This document shows positions 8,438 to 16,830 of a stretch of 64,000 bases of DNA, in pieces. The notes under the pieces were generated by a model, which was not told the origin of the DNA, ran no database searches, and saw nothing but the letters and a program-made list of their open reading frames with translations. Each line of letters starts with the position of its first letter. Position 1 is the stretch's first letter. Source of the stretch: Egibacter rhizosphaerae (lineage in GTDB: Bacteria; Actinomycetota; Nitriliruptoria; Euzebyales; Egibacteraceae); NCBI RefSeq assembly GCF_004322855.1, contig NZ_CP036402.1, positions 2,356,001 through 2,420,000 on the forward strand. Direction: 5' to 3'. Both the position numbers and the translations under genes were made by a program.

Positions 8438-9757
8438 ATGACCTCGGCACCGTCGCAATCGCCGCTGGCGGAGGTCGAGCGGCGCGTGCAGGACCGCGCG
8501 AAGGAGCTCGACCTCGACCTGGCCGGTGACACCGCCGAGCGCCAGCTCGCGCGGCTGATCGACGAGGAGGTCGCTCGCTGGAGCGACGACTACAAGCGGG
8601 GGCTGCGTCCGTACGACCTCGCCGATGCCGAGCTGGTGCGTGAGCGGGCATGGCGCAACCTCGCGGGCTACGGCCCTTTGGAGCCGCTGCTGGCCGACGA
8701 GGACGTGTGGGAGGTGATGATCAACGCGCCCGACCAGGTCTTCGTGAAGCGCCACCGTGGGGTCTCGGGCTATCACGAGGAGGTGTTCCACGACGACGAG
8801 CACGTGGTGCGAACCCTGACAAAGATCCTCGACGACGCGACCCAGTCCCACCGAAAGCTCGACCCTGCCGAGGGGCTGCAGGACGCCCAGCTCGACACCG
8901 GCGCACGGCTGCACATCGTGCACCGCGATGTGGGACGGGACGGGCACCTGCTCGTCAACATCCGCAAGTTCACCGGGGTCGCGTTCCGGCATCTCGGCGA
9001 GCTCGTGGACCGCGACATGCTCTCCTCGGCCGCGGCACGGTTCCTGCGCGCGTGCGCTCGGGCCCGGCTTTCGACGGTGTTCGCCGGAGCGCCGGGCGCC
9101 GGCAAGACGACCTTGCTGTCGTGCACGGCCGCGGAGCTGGATCCGAGCCTGCGGGTCGTGGTCGCCGAGGAGGTCTTCGAAGCCGACGTTCCCCTGCCCA
9201 ACGTGGCCTCCATGCAGACGCGCGCGGCGCGTCCGGACCGGGCCGAGGTCGACCTGCGGCGTCTCGTTGCCGGGTTCCTCCGCATGGCCCCCGATGTCGC
9301 GATCGTCGGGGAGGTGAGGGATCGGGAGGCACTGCCCCTGCTGCTCACGCTGTCGTCGGGGGTCAAGGGCTTCACGACCATCCACGCGGGCTCGGCTCGA
9401 CAGGCGCTCACGCGGCTGCGGTTCATCGCCCAGCTCGCCGACACCTCGAGCGAGCTGCCGCTCTCCGCATTGAACAGCCTCGTGAGCGAGGCGATCGACA
9501 TCGTCGTCCATTCCGCCCGGCGTCGCGGGGAGGTGAAGGTGACCGAGATCCTGGCCGTGGAGGACCTGCAGGCGGGAGCCCAGGCGACGAACTTCACCGT
9601 GACGCCGCTCTTCACACGCGAACGATGGGACGGGGCGCTCGTGTGGAGCGGCGAACTGCCGTCGCGGGCGGTGTTCGCGCTCGAGGAGGCCGGTCACGAC
9701 CCTCGTGAGCTGCTCGAACACGGCGCACGGGTGGCAGGCCGGGGACCCGCGCCATGA
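8438..9757 (+). CDS. tadA: Type II/IV secretion ATPase TadA/CpaF
   Basis: The 439-residue protein is the hexameric ATPase that drives Flp pilin polymerisation at the inner face of the membrane. The CpaF entry GYGPLEPLLADEDVWEVMIN, Walker A GAPGAGKTTL, the acidic Walker B region (VAIVGEVRDREALPLL) and the TTIHAGSARQALTRL arm are all present. Length matches the family. The ATG at 8438 has GAGGGGG about 6 nt upstream; the frame runs further up only as a shadow of tadZ. Its last bases overlap tadB (ATGA), showing coupling. Confidence 0.93.
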   Translation: MTSAPSQSPLAEVERRVQDRAKELDLDLAGDTAERQLARLIDEEVARWSDDYKRGLRPYDLADAELVRERAWRNLAGYGPLEPLLADEDVWEVMINAPDQVFVKRHRGVSGYHEEVFHDDEHVVRTLTKILDDATQSHRKLDPAEGLQDAQLDTGARLHIVHRDVGRDGHLLVNIRKFTGVAFRHLGELVDRDMLSSAAARFLRACARARLSTVFAGAPGAGKTTLLSCTAAELDPSLRVVVAEEVFEADVPLPNVASMQTRAARPDRAEVDLRRLVAGFLRMAPDVAIVGEVRDREALPLLLTLSSGVKGFTTIHAGSARQALTRLRFIAQLADTSSELPLSALNSLVSEAIDIVVHSARRRGEVKVTEILAVEDLQAGAQATNFTVTPLFTRERWDGALVWSGELPSRAVFALEEAGHDPRELLEHGARVAGRGPAP

Positions 9758-10638
9758 TCGGTCTTGGGCTTGCTCTGCTGGGGGCCTACGGGGTGTTCCT
9801 GCTCTTCACCGCCGTCGCGTTCGGGTGGCGGGGCGTCGGACTCGGCCCGGGCGTGGCCACCCGCGTTCCACGCCGGCGACACGTGCACGACTACCTGGTG
9901 CAGGCCGGGCTGGAGGGGGTGCGACCGATCGAGCTCGGCGCCGTCATGGCCGTTCTGGCGGTCCTCGGAGGACTGATCGGCTTCCTGCTGTTCCCCGGCT
10001 ACCTGGTCCCCGTCGCCGTTGCCCTTCTCGCCAGCGTCGTGCCGGTGCTGTCCGCGCGGGCACGACGGGAGGCGCGGCTCGAGGCGGCCCGGGACGCGTG
10101 GCCGCGGCTGATCGAGGAGATCCGCCTGCAGGCCACCACGATGGGCAAGTCGATCCCGAACGCCCTGCTCACCGTGGGCCTCTCCGGTCCCGAGCAGCTG
10201 CGGCCCTCGTTCGAGGCGGCCCACCGGGAGTGGCTGATCTCCACGGACTTCCCGCGCACCGTCGCGGTCCTGAAGGCGCGGCTCGCCGATCCCACGGCGG
10301 ACGTCGTCTGCGAGACGCTGCTCGTCGCGCACGAGGTCGGCGGGACCGATCTGGATGCGCGGCTCACCGCCCTCGCCGAGGATCGCACGCAGGACCTCCA
10401 GGGACGCAAGGACGCACGGGCCAAGCAGGCGGGTGCACGGTTCGCGCGTTGGTTCGTGCTGGTCGTGCCGGTCGGCATGGCCCTCGCGGGTTTGTCGATC
10501 GGGGAGGGTCGCGAGGCCTACGCAACCCCGACCGGTCAGCTGTGGGTCCTGGCGGGGATCGCGCTCATCGCGGTGTGCTGGCTGTGGGCGGGCCGGATCA
10601 TGCGCCTCCCGGCGGAAGGGCGGGTGTTCCACGCATGA
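9754..10638 (+). CDS. tadB: Tad pilus inner-membrane platform protein TadB
   Basis: The 294-residue protein has an N-terminal hydrophobic segment, a paired membrane hairpin (AVMAVLAVLGGLIGFLLF and LVPVAVALLASVVPVL), a T2SSF cytoplasmic domain (ARDAWPRLIEEIRLQATT ... LKARLADPTADVVCETLL) and C-terminal membrane helices (VLVVPVGMALAGLSIG; LWVLAGIALIAVCWLW). It forms the membrane platform with TadC above the TadA ATPase. It overlaps tadA and tadC by 4 nt each (ATGA). Confidence 0.88.
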   Translation: MIGLGLALLGAYGVFLLFTAVAFGWRGVGLGPGVATRVPRRRHVHDYLVQAGLEGVRPIELGAVMAVLAVLGGLIGFLLFPGYLVPVAVALLASVVPVLSARARREARLEAARDAWPRLIEEIRLQATTMGKSIPNALLTVGLSGPEQLRPSFEAAHREWLISTDFPRTVAVLKARLADPTADVVCETLLVAHEVGGTDLDARLTALAEDRTQDLQGRKDARAKQAGARFARWFVLVVPVGMALAGLSIGEGREAYATPTGQLWVLAGIALIAVCWLWAGRIMRLPAEGRVFHA

Positions 10639-11543
10639 TCGAGCTCCTGGTCGCCGCGGGTCTCGCCATGTGGGCGGGCGCGACGCTCCTACTCAGCCAC
10701 TGTCGGTGGTTCGCGCGGTCGCCCCTGGACGCGCGTCTCCGTCCCTATTCGGCTCTCGGCGCGGGAAGGGAACCCAGGGCGGGCCTCCTGTCCTTCGAGT
10801 CGTTCCGCGAGATCATCGCCCCGCTGTCGCGGACCGTTGGTGAACGCCTCGCGCGCGTGATGGGCGTCACCGAGGACCTGGCGCTGCGCCTGCAACGCAT
10901 CCACTCGCCGCTCGATCCGACCGCCTTTCGGGTCCGGCAGATCGGGGCGGCCGTGGCCGCCGTCGGTGTGGCGGTCCTGCTCGTCATCGCGCTCGAGCCC
11001 CTTCGGGGGCCGTTGGCGGGGGTCCCATTGCTCGCCGGCCCCCTACTGGCCTTCCTGGTGATGGAGCAGCGGGTGGCGACGGCGAGCTCGCGTTGGCAGC
11101 GCCGGATCTACCTCGAACTACCCGTCGTTGCCGAACAGCTGGCGATGCTGTTGTCGAGCGGGTACTCGCTCGGCGCCGCCGTCCACCGCGTCGCGGTGCG
11201 TGGCAACGGGGCCGTCGCGACCGACCTTCGACGGGTCGCGGCGCGCATGCGGCAAGGCCTCTCCGAGGTCGAGGCCCTGCGGGAGTGGGCGGCGATCGCG
11301 CAGGTCGAGGCCGTCGACCGCCTCATGCCGGTCCTCGCGATGAACCGGGAGGCCAGCGACCTGGGGCGCCTGCTCGCCGACGAGGCCCGGGCCATCCGCA
11401 AAGCCGTGCAGCGGGAGAGCATCGAACGCATGGAGCGCAAGGGTCAACAGGTGTGGATCCCGGTGACGGTCGCGACCCTCGTACCCGGGATGATCTTCAT
11501 GCTCATCCCGTTCCTGGCAGCGGTCGAGCTGTTCGCGGGATGA
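10635..11543 (+). CDS. tadC: Tad pilus inner-membrane platform protein TadC
   Basis: This 302-residue T2SSF-domain protein is the partner of TadB. It has an N-terminal membrane helix (MIELLVAAGLAMWAGATLLL), a central hairpin (AVAAVGVAVLLVIALEPL; LLAGPLLAFLVM), the GspF-like cytoplasmic domain (LPVVAEQLAMLLSSGYSLG; LGRLLADEARAIRKAVQRE) and a C-terminal helix (LVPGMIFMLIPFLAAVELF). The start overlaps the tadB stop as ATGA at 10635. The frame remains open upstream through tadB but codes nothing recognisable there. Confidence 0.88.
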   Translation: MIELLVAAGLAMWAGATLLLSHCRWFARSPLDARLRPYSALGAGREPRAGLLSFESFREIIAPLSRTVGERLARVMGVTEDLALRLQRIHSPLDPTAFRVRQIGAAVAAVGVAVLLVIALEPLRGPLAGVPLLAGPLLAFLVMEQRVATASSRWQRRIYLELPVVAEQLAMLLSSGYSLGAAVHRVAVRGNGAVATDLRRVAARMRQGLSEVEALREWAAIAQVEAVDRLMPVLAMNREASDLGRLLADEARAIRKAVQRESIERMERKGQQVWIPVTVATLVPGMIFMLIPFLAAVELFAG

Positions 11544-11646
11544 ACGACTGCGGAAACGACCCTTGCGGAGAGCATCCACATGCGACACGATTTCGTCTTA
11601 TCAGCGAGAAGGTTCTGAATCGGCGGAGCCGGTGGCGGTGGTATGT

Positions 11647-11853
11647 ATGATCACACGATCCCGAGGACGGGTCGGCGCGGTCGGGAAGGTGGCGGCACGT
11701 CGGCACGAGGAGCGCGGGGAGGGCGTCGTATCGGTCGCCATCGCGGTGCTGATCATCGCGTTCCTCGGCGTGGCGCTGTGGTTGATCTTCGACGCGCTCG
11801 TCGACGACGTCGGCGACGACATCGAGACCCAGATCGAGGAGATCGGCGACTGA
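11647..11853 (+). CDS. Small pilin-like membrane protein (Flp/TadE-type)
   Basis: This 68-residue protein has a basic N terminus, RGEG immediately before a 20-residue hydrophobic helix (VVSVAIAVLIIAFLGVALWL) and an acidic tail. This is the layout of a Flp prepilin, with cleavage expected after the Gly before Glu. Position between tadC and the tadE genes supports a pilin or minor pilin role. The start is uncertain: ATG at 11647 is used, but a TTG at 11563 in the same frame is possible. The 103 bp upstream are unusually AT-rich for this operon and may hold a separate promoter. Confidence 0.65.
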   Translation: MITRSRGRVGAVGKVAARRHEERGEGVVSVAIAVLIIAFLGVALWLIFDALVDDVGDDIETQIEEIGD

Positions 11854-12284
11854 TCCCGGATGCACGGCGGACGGCGCACGGCGACCGCGGGTCCGGCCTT
11901 CTCGGGATGAGCATCGGCGTGCTGGTGTTCCTGGTCCTGCTGTTCACCGCGGTTCACACGCTGACCTACCTCTACGCGCAGAGTGTCGTCGAGGGGGTGA
12001 CGTACGAAGTGGCGCTTCAGCTCTCCGCGGCAGTCCGAACCGGTGGTGAGTTGGGCGGTGACCCCACCGACCCCACGGTGTACGGGCCGGTGTACGCCGA
12101 CGCGGAAGGAGCCCTGGGGGGCTACGCCGACCGGGTCGAGCTCGACCCCCCCCGCGTCGAGTCGGGGGAAGTGGTCGTGCGGGTCGAGGCCGAGGCGCTC
12201 GGGCTCGCCCCGGCCGCGACCTCGCAAGGGTTCCTCACCTCGTTCGAGCGGGAGGTGCGGATGCGCCTCGAGGGCCCGCAGTGA
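11850..12284 (+). CDS. tadE: TadE-like pilus protein (first copy), apparent CTG start
   Basis: The protein of about 144 residues has the TadE layout: a short polar N terminus with GDRGSG, one long membrane helix (GVLVFLVLLFTAVHTLTYL) and a periplasm-like beta-rich domain. No ATG, GTG or TTG in this frame lies between the preceding stop and the membrane helix except ATG 11907, which would cut into the GDRGSG region. CTG at 11850 overlaps the preceding TGA and has GAGGAG (11836-11841) 8 nt upstream, so initiation at CTG is likely; ATG 11907 is the fallback. Pseudopilin or assembly role inferred from family. Confidence 0.68.
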   Translation: MIPDARRTAHGDRGSGLLGMSIGVLVFLVLLFTAVHTLTYLYAQSVVEGVTYEVALQLSAAVRTGGELGGDPTDPTVYGPVYADAEGALGGYADRVELDPPRVESGEVVVRVEAEALGLAPAATSQGFLTSFEREVRMRLEGPQ

Positions 12285-12826
12285 CGCCTGACCCGACGCG
12301 ATCGCGCGGTCCGGTCTGCGCCGTCTCGTCTTCGCGGGGTCGGTGTCGAGGGCCGGCGCGGTGGTGGGGCCGGGAGGACGGGCTTGCCGGTGCGGAGGTC
12401 CTGCCGTTCGCCGTGCTCCTGTTCGTCGTTGGCGCCCTGCTGGTCGTGAACGTGTGGGCGGTCGTGGATGCTCGGCTGGCGGCGACGGCCGCGGCACGGG
12501 AGGCGGCGCGCGCATTCGCCACGGCGGACTCGGGCGAGGCGCTCGCAGCGGCGAACGCGGCGCGCGAGCGCACACTCGAGAGCCAGGGATGGGCCCGGGA
12601 GACCCTCGTGGCCGGGGCCTCGTCCCTGCCCCGACGCCATGAACGTTGCGCGGAGGCCACCGCGACCGTCACGCTGCGGGTGGACCCGATCCTGCTGCCG
12701 CAGGTCGGCTGGACGGACGGCTTCACGGCCACGGGCCGCCACACCGAGCTCGTCAACCCGCTGCGCGGAGGGCTCGAGGGCCCTGAGCTGCCGGCACCCG
12801 GTGAGGGCGGGTCGTTGTGCTCATGA
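12281..12826 (+). CDS. tadE: TadE-like pilus protein (second copy)
   Basis: The 181-residue protein has a basic N terminus (with WWGREDGLAGAEVLPF before the membrane), one membrane helix (VLLFVVGALLVVNVWAVV), an Ala-rich amphipathic helix (LAATAAAREAARAF) and a small C-terminal domain with two Cys (ERCAEA; GSLCS). This matches TadE/TadF-like pseudopilins. It starts with GTG overlapping the previous stop (GTGA) and overlaps the next gene. A second divergent TadE is common in actinobacterial Tad operons. Confidence 0.75.
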   Translation: MTPDPTRSRGPVCAVSSSRGRCRGPARWWGREDGLAGAEVLPFAVLLFVVGALLVVNVWAVVDARLAATAAAREAARAFATADSGEALAAANAARERTLESQGWARETLVAGASSLPRRHERCAEATATVTLRVDPILLPQVGWTDGFTATGRHTELVNPLRGGLEGPELPAPGEGGSLCS

Positions 12827-13317
12827 GATGGCCGCTGCGCGGGGCGCTCGTTCCCGACACGGGCAGCGCGTTGCTGCTCGTTCCGGCGGGGCTGCTCATC
12901 CTGGTCGTGCTGGCGGGCCTCGCGGTCGACGCTGCCATCGCGTACATGGCGCGTCGGGAGGTGGCCTCCATCGCGAGTGGGGCGGCGAACGAGGCCGTCA
13001 TCGCGGCGCTGCAGTCCGAGGCGTTCTACCGCGAGGACGGGACGTTGCGCATCGACGACGAGGACGTTCGTGCGATCGCTGCACAGGCGGTCGGCGACGC
13101 AGGGCCGGTCGAAGCCGTCCTCGTGGACGAGGGGACGGGGTGCACCGAGGGTGTGGTGGACGACCGCATCGCCGTGACGGTGGAGGTCGCCGGAACCGTC
13201 GAACTCGTCTTCACGCCCGCGCTCGGCGAGCGGCCGACCCACGAGACCCACGCGTCGAGCACCGCGGTGGCCGATCCCTCCGACCTCGGGCCGTTCAGCG
13301 CGACCTGCGGCCGGTGA
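12823..13317 (+). CDS. TadG-like pilus assembly protein
   Basis: The 164-residue protein begins PDTGSALLLVPAGLLILVVLAG, a TadG/TadE-type N-terminal membrane segment, followed by DAAIAYMARREVASIASGAANEA, the conserved helix of TadG-like proteins. The rest is a short extracellular beta domain; the vWA domain of long TadG proteins is absent. The start is ATG 12823, overlapping the upstream stop (ATGA); GTG 12817 is also possible. It is the last gene of the pilus operon. No prepilin peptidase gene is present here. Confidence 0.7.
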   Translation: MRWPLRGALVPDTGSALLLVPAGLLILVVLAGLAVDAAIAYMARREVASIASGAANEAVIAALQSEAFYREDGTLRIDDEDVRAIAAQAVGDAGPVEAVLVDEGTGCTEGVVDDRIAVTVEVAGTVELVFTPALGERPTHETHASSTAVADPSDLGPFSATCGR

Positions 13318-13321
13318 GCGG

Positions 13322-14953
13322 TCACGAGGGGCGACGTCGGCTGACCTCGATGCGGTCGCACCCCTGTGAATCGGTGCTCACTCGCGGCGCGCCGTGGATC
13401 ACGCCCGCCTCGCGGGTCCGCGCGGGTTGCGCCTGCTCGTCCGCCGCCGGCCAACGGTCGAACAGCAGGATCCGGCCGGTCGCAGGTGCGTAGAGCCCCG
13501 GGGTGGCGGAGCCGTCGCAGTTCCAGTCGCCCACCAGGAGATCCTGGTCGGGAGCGGAGAGCTCGAAGGTCCATGCGTCCTCGGCGCTGCGGACCTCGAG
13601 GCGTTCGCCGTCCCACAGCACGCGTTCGTCACAGCCGTCGCCGGTGACGTCGGCGGCGAGCGACGTCGACGCCTCGCCCGTGGGTGGCCGTGGGCATGTC
13701 CCGTGCCCGGCGCCCGGACCCGCGGGGCCCGGATCCTCGTCGATCCCGCCAGCGGCGTCGGGCTCGAGGCTCCCCGCCTCGTCAGCGGGCTCGTCGGGCT
13801 CGACGCTCCCCTCGCGCTCGTCCGCGCCGCCGCCCTCGACGCCCGTGGGCGCTCGCTCGTCGGTCGGCCAGGAGACCGCGACCGCGACGGGCCCGACGAG
13901 CAGGGCCGCGGCCAGGGCGATCACGACGGACCACCGGACCCGCGGCCCCCGACGGGCGCGCCCCCGCGCGACGAGCGGCCGCGGGCGGAACGCACGGGCG
14001 CGGTCGAGGGCGCCCGGGCCGGGGGCGCGAGCGTCGCGTACGACCGCTGCGGCCGACCCGCGACGTAGCGGGGGTGCAGCCGTGGTGCCGGGCCCCTCCG
14101 TCGTGGGGGCTGTCGGTACGCGTCCGACGGCCGTCGCGCCCGGACGGGCTGCCCGCAGGCGTGCGGCGAGAGCGGCAGGGTCGAGGCAGTCGTCGGGGCC
14201 GACCGTCAGGGCTTCGTCGATCGTGTCGGCGATCGCCGGTGGGACGTCCTGGACCACCATGTCCAGCCGGGGAACGCCGCCGGGCCCCGGCAGCGGACGT
14301 TGGCCAGCGATCGTCTCGTACGCCAGGGCCCCGAGGGACCGGACGTCGCTGGCACGGCTCGGCGCCGTACCGGCCTCCACCGCCGGGTCGGAGGGACCGG
14401 GAGTTCCGGCCGAGTCGGCGGCCTCATCCGTGCCCGCCCTCCCGAAGTCGGCCAGCAGGGGCTCATCGCGCTCGGTCAGCAGGACGTTGGCCGGTTTCAC
14501 GTGCCCGTGCAGGACCCCACGGCGGTGAGCTGCGGAGAGCGCCTCAGCGACCGGGGCGATGACCTCGATCGCCTCCGGCCACGAGAGCGGTCCGTGCGAT
14601 CCGAGCCGGTCCGCGAGGCTCCCACCCTCCGCGAACCGCATGACGAGCGCGACGCCGTTCCCTGTATCGGCGGTGTCGAGGATGCCGATGATGTGCGGGT
14701 GGTCCAGCCCTCTGAGAAGGGCCGTCTCGCGGTGGAGCTCCTCGCTCGGGCCGGGCACGTACTTGATGCCGACGAACGGCCCCGACGCGTCGTGCCGGCG
14801 GGCTCGCCAGACGCTGCCGGCGTCGCCGTTCCCGAGTCGATCCAGCAGCTCGTAGCCCGGGACGTCGGGCCGTTGCTGGTTAGCCCGTGGGCCGTGGGAA
14901 CAGTCGGTCGGGCCATCGCCGCTCGAGGTCCGCTCGGGGGGTTGCTCGTTCAT
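13322..14953 (-). CDS. Membrane Ser/Thr kinase-like protein with degenerate catalytic loop (probable pseudokinase)
   Basis: The 543-residue protein has an N-terminal Hanks-type kinase domain: Gly loop LGNGDAGSVWRA, FVGIKYV with the ATP-binding Lys, the alpha-C Glu in LHRETALL and DFG in LLADFGRA. The catalytic loop reads HGHVKPANVLL, so the base Asp of HRD/HGD is His (codon 14501-14503). A membrane helix (VVIALAAALLVGPVAVAV) leads to an extracellular domain with DVTGDGCDE and VGDWNCDGSATPG, which resembles FG-GAP/VCBS repeats. It may bind ATP but is unlikely to phosphorylate normally. The ATG at 14953 has GAGGCGG upstream; it is convergent with the pilus operon. Confidence 0.82.
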   Translation of the reverse strand: MNEQPPERTSSGDGPTDCSHGPRANQQRPDVPGYELLDRLGNGDAGSVWRARRHDASGPFVGIKYVPGPSEELHRETALLRGLDHPHIIGILDTADTGNGVALVMRFAEGGSLADRLGSHGPLSWPEAIEVIAPVAEALSAAHRRGVLHGHVKPANVLLTERDEPLLADFGRAGTDEAADSAGTPGPSDPAVEAGTAPSRASDVRSLGALAYETIAGQRPLPGPGGVPRLDMVVQDVPPAIADTIDEALTVGPDDCLDPAALAARLRAARPGATAVGRVPTAPTTEGPGTTAAPPLRRGSAAAVVRDARAPGPGALDRARAFRPRPLVARGRARRGPRVRWSVVIALAAALLVGPVAVAVSWPTDERAPTGVEGGGADEREGSVEPDEPADEAGSLEPDAAGGIDEDPGPAGPGAGHGTCPRPPTGEASTSLAADVTGDGCDERVLWDGERLEVRSAEDAWTFELSAPDQDLLVGDWNCDGSATPGLYAPATGRILLFDRWPAADEQAQPARTREAGVIHGAPRVSTDSQGCDRIEVSRRRPS

Positions 14954-15071
14954 CGCCGCCTCGGATCGCCGCCCGTGGCCTGTTGGGGACACCCGATGGA
15001 CGCGGTTGTCCCGATACGTAAGACTCTACGATGCGATTCGACTGAGTTCGACTGACGTAGGGGGCGACGAT

Positions 15072-16178
15072 GTGCACGGTGGCCAGCGGAGCCGGGGAAT
15101 GACGGGCGGCGCCGGCGCGGGGCATCGGGTGTCCACCGAACGGGCTCGTGGGCTCTTGGCCCTGGGTATCTGGGTCGCAGTGCTCCTCGGTGCCCTGCTC
15201 CTGTTCCACGGCCTGGGACGTGGACCCTTGGGGGCGCCGCCGCTGGCGGATCCTGAGGGGCTCGCCCAGTGGTTCGCGACGCGTGGTCCGGCCGAAGCGC
15301 TCATGGCGGTACTGCGGCTGCTCGTGCTCGCGCTCGCGTGGTACTTGCTCGGCGTCACGACCGTCGGCGTGGTCGCACGGCTCGCACGGATGGTGCGGCT
15401 GGTGCGCTGCGCGGACGCGCTGACGGTGCCGCCCGTTCGACGGCTCCTGCAGGGCGCCCTCGGGCTGGGACTCGCCACGGCCGCGGTGGCAGGTGTCACC
15501 GTGCCGGGAGCCTCCCCGGCGCCTCAGGAGCGTGGTGAGGCGGCGGTGCTCGTCGCCGCGCAGGACGTCGCCGGCGTGGTGGTGGACGGCCCGCGTGATG
15601 ATGCCGCGGACGAGGACCCCGATGCCGGCTCGGCTCCCGGCCCCGGCTCGGCTCCCGGCACCAGCTCGGATATCGGGTCACCACCCCTTCCCGGGGAAGA
15701 CCCCGGTGTCCTGCCCGAGGCGGGGACCGGCGGGACCTTCGAGGTCGAGTCGGGCGAGCACGAGGCCACGGGCAGCCCGGGCTCGGGCAACGGGGGCAAG
15801 GCCTCGGAGGACGGGGATGAGCGGCCGGAGGCGGGTGAGGTGGGCGAGCGGCCGGAGGCGGGTGAGGCCGACGAGTCGAACGACGGTAACGACCGAGAAG
15901 GCGGAGATGGCGAGCCGGGCGGGCAACCCGGAACCGACGGCGGCGAGGAGGGGGACGCGGTCTGGCGGGTGGAGCCCGGCGAGCACCTGTGGGCCATCGC
16001 CGAGGCCGCGCTCGCCGATGCCTGGGACAGCCCGCCGTCGGACGGGGACGTCCACGCGTACTGGCAGTGCCTGCTCGAGGAGAACCGCTCGGCCCTTCCG
16101 GATCCGGGCAACCCCGACCTCGTGTACCCGGGTGTCGAGCTCACGCTGCCGCCCCTGCCCGATGCCCCGAGCCGGTAG
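15072..16178 (+). CDS. Membrane-anchored LysM-domain protein
   Basis: The protein of about 368 residues has three hydrophobic segments near the N terminus (LLALGIWVAVLLGALLLF, LMAVLRLLVLALAWYLLGV and the Ala-rich stretch after residue 130). A long acidic, repetitive linker follows, with an 18-nt and a 27-nt in-gene duplication near 15630 and 15830. It ends in a LysM-like peptidoglycan-binding domain (VWRVEPGEHLWAIAEAAL ... NPDLVYPGVELTLPPLP). GTG 15072 is preceded by GGGGG with good spacing; ATG 15099 is an alternative. Two TTCGACTGA direct repeats (15037, 15047) lie in the divergent promoter region shared with the kinase-like gene. Confidence 0.8.
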   Translation: MHGGQRSRGMTGGAGAGHRVSTERARGLLALGIWVAVLLGALLLFHGLGRGPLGAPPLADPEGLAQWFATRGPAEALMAVLRLLVLALAWYLLGVTTVGVVARLARMVRLVRCADALTVPPVRRLLQGALGLGLATAAVAGVTVPGASPAPQERGEAAVLVAAQDVAGVVVDGPRDDAADEDPDAGSAPGPGSAPGTSSDIGSPPLPGEDPGVLPEAGTGGTFEVESGEHEATGSPGSGNGGKASEDGDERPEAGEVGERPEAGEADESNDGNDREGGDGEPGGQPGTDGGEEGDAVWRVEPGEHLWAIAEAALADAWDSPPSDGDVHAYWQCLLEENRSALPDPGNPDLVYPGVELTLPPLPDAPSR

Positions 16179-16241
16179 CCCGATGCCCCGGGCCGGTGGC
16201 CCGACGCCCCGAGCTAGTGGCCCGACGCCCCGAGCTAACAG
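16158..16241. repeat. 21-bp tandem repeat, 4 units, first unit contains the stop codon
   Basis: Four units of 21 bp (16158, 16179, 16200, 16221) share the core CCCGAYGCCCCGRGC. The first unit encodes the last residues of the LysM protein and its TAG stop; the rest are untranslated. An intrinsic terminator hairpin follows. The remaining 220 bp up to rpsF show no gene. Confidence 0.9.
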
Positions 16242-16260
16242 CCCGAGGAGCGGGCGTTTT
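16241..16260 (+). terminator. Intrinsic terminator after the LysM gene
   Basis: GCCCG (16241-16245) pairs with CGGGC (16251-16255) around the loop AGGAG, followed by GTTTT. The compact GC stem with a T run fits a rho-independent terminator that separates the LysM gene from the ribosomal/replication block. Confidence 0.7.
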
Positions 16261-16480
16261 CCGCAGACTCGAGGAATCGATCGCTTCGCATGTCGCAGCC
16301 AGCCCGTAGGCTGCCGCCATCGGGTCACCGTCCGGGGCCCGGTGCGCGGAGGTTCCCTGCAGGGCCGGCGGCGGGTGCTGCCGGGCTGGGACGGCGCTAC
16401 GCTACACGGGTTGACCGTCCTGCTCCCGGCGGCGCGCCGCGCCAACGGTCCGGGGGCCACTCCGACCACAGGATGGGCTG

Positions 16481-16786
16481 ATGCACACCTATGAGCTCAT
16501 GATCATCTCGCACGGCAGCCTCGCCGAGGACACCGTGCAGAGCGTCATCGATCGCTTCCAGAAGCTGGTCGGCGACCTCGGCGGGAGCGTCGATCGGGTC
16601 GATCACTGGGGCAAACGCGAGTTCGCCTACGAGATCGACCACATGCGCGAGGGCTACTACACCGTCCTCGACATCCAGCTCCCCGGCGACCAGCTCGCCG
16701 AGCTCGAGCGCCAGCTGCACATCGCCGACGAAGTCGTGCGCCACAAGGCCATCCGCCCGGACCTCCGGACGAAGAAGGTCGGCTGA
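16481..16786 (+). CDS. rpsF: 30S ribosomal protein S6
   Basis: The 101-residue protein is full length. It has the S6 ferredoxin-like fold sequence: YELMIISHGSL at the start, then VDRVDHWGKREFAYEI and HMREGYYTVLDIQLP. It binds 16S rRNA in the platform with S18. It is the first gene of the conserved rpsF-ssb-rpsR-rplI-dnaB block. Its ribosome site is weak (AGGATGGG region). Confidence 0.97.
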   Translation: MHTYELMIISHGSLAEDTVQSVIDRFQKLVGDLGGSVDRVDHWGKREFAYEIDHMREGYYTVLDIQLPGDQLAELERQLHIADEVVRHKAIRPDLRTKKVG

Positions 16787-16830
16787 CCCGACGCCGCAGC
16801 TCGCGGCCCGGACCGACGACAGGAGCATCC

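Noticed and set aside
9705-10634. TadC extended upstream to 9705
   Set aside because: The extra residues overlap tadB in another frame and are Arg/Gly-rich; the ATGA overlap at 10635 fits the operon pattern.
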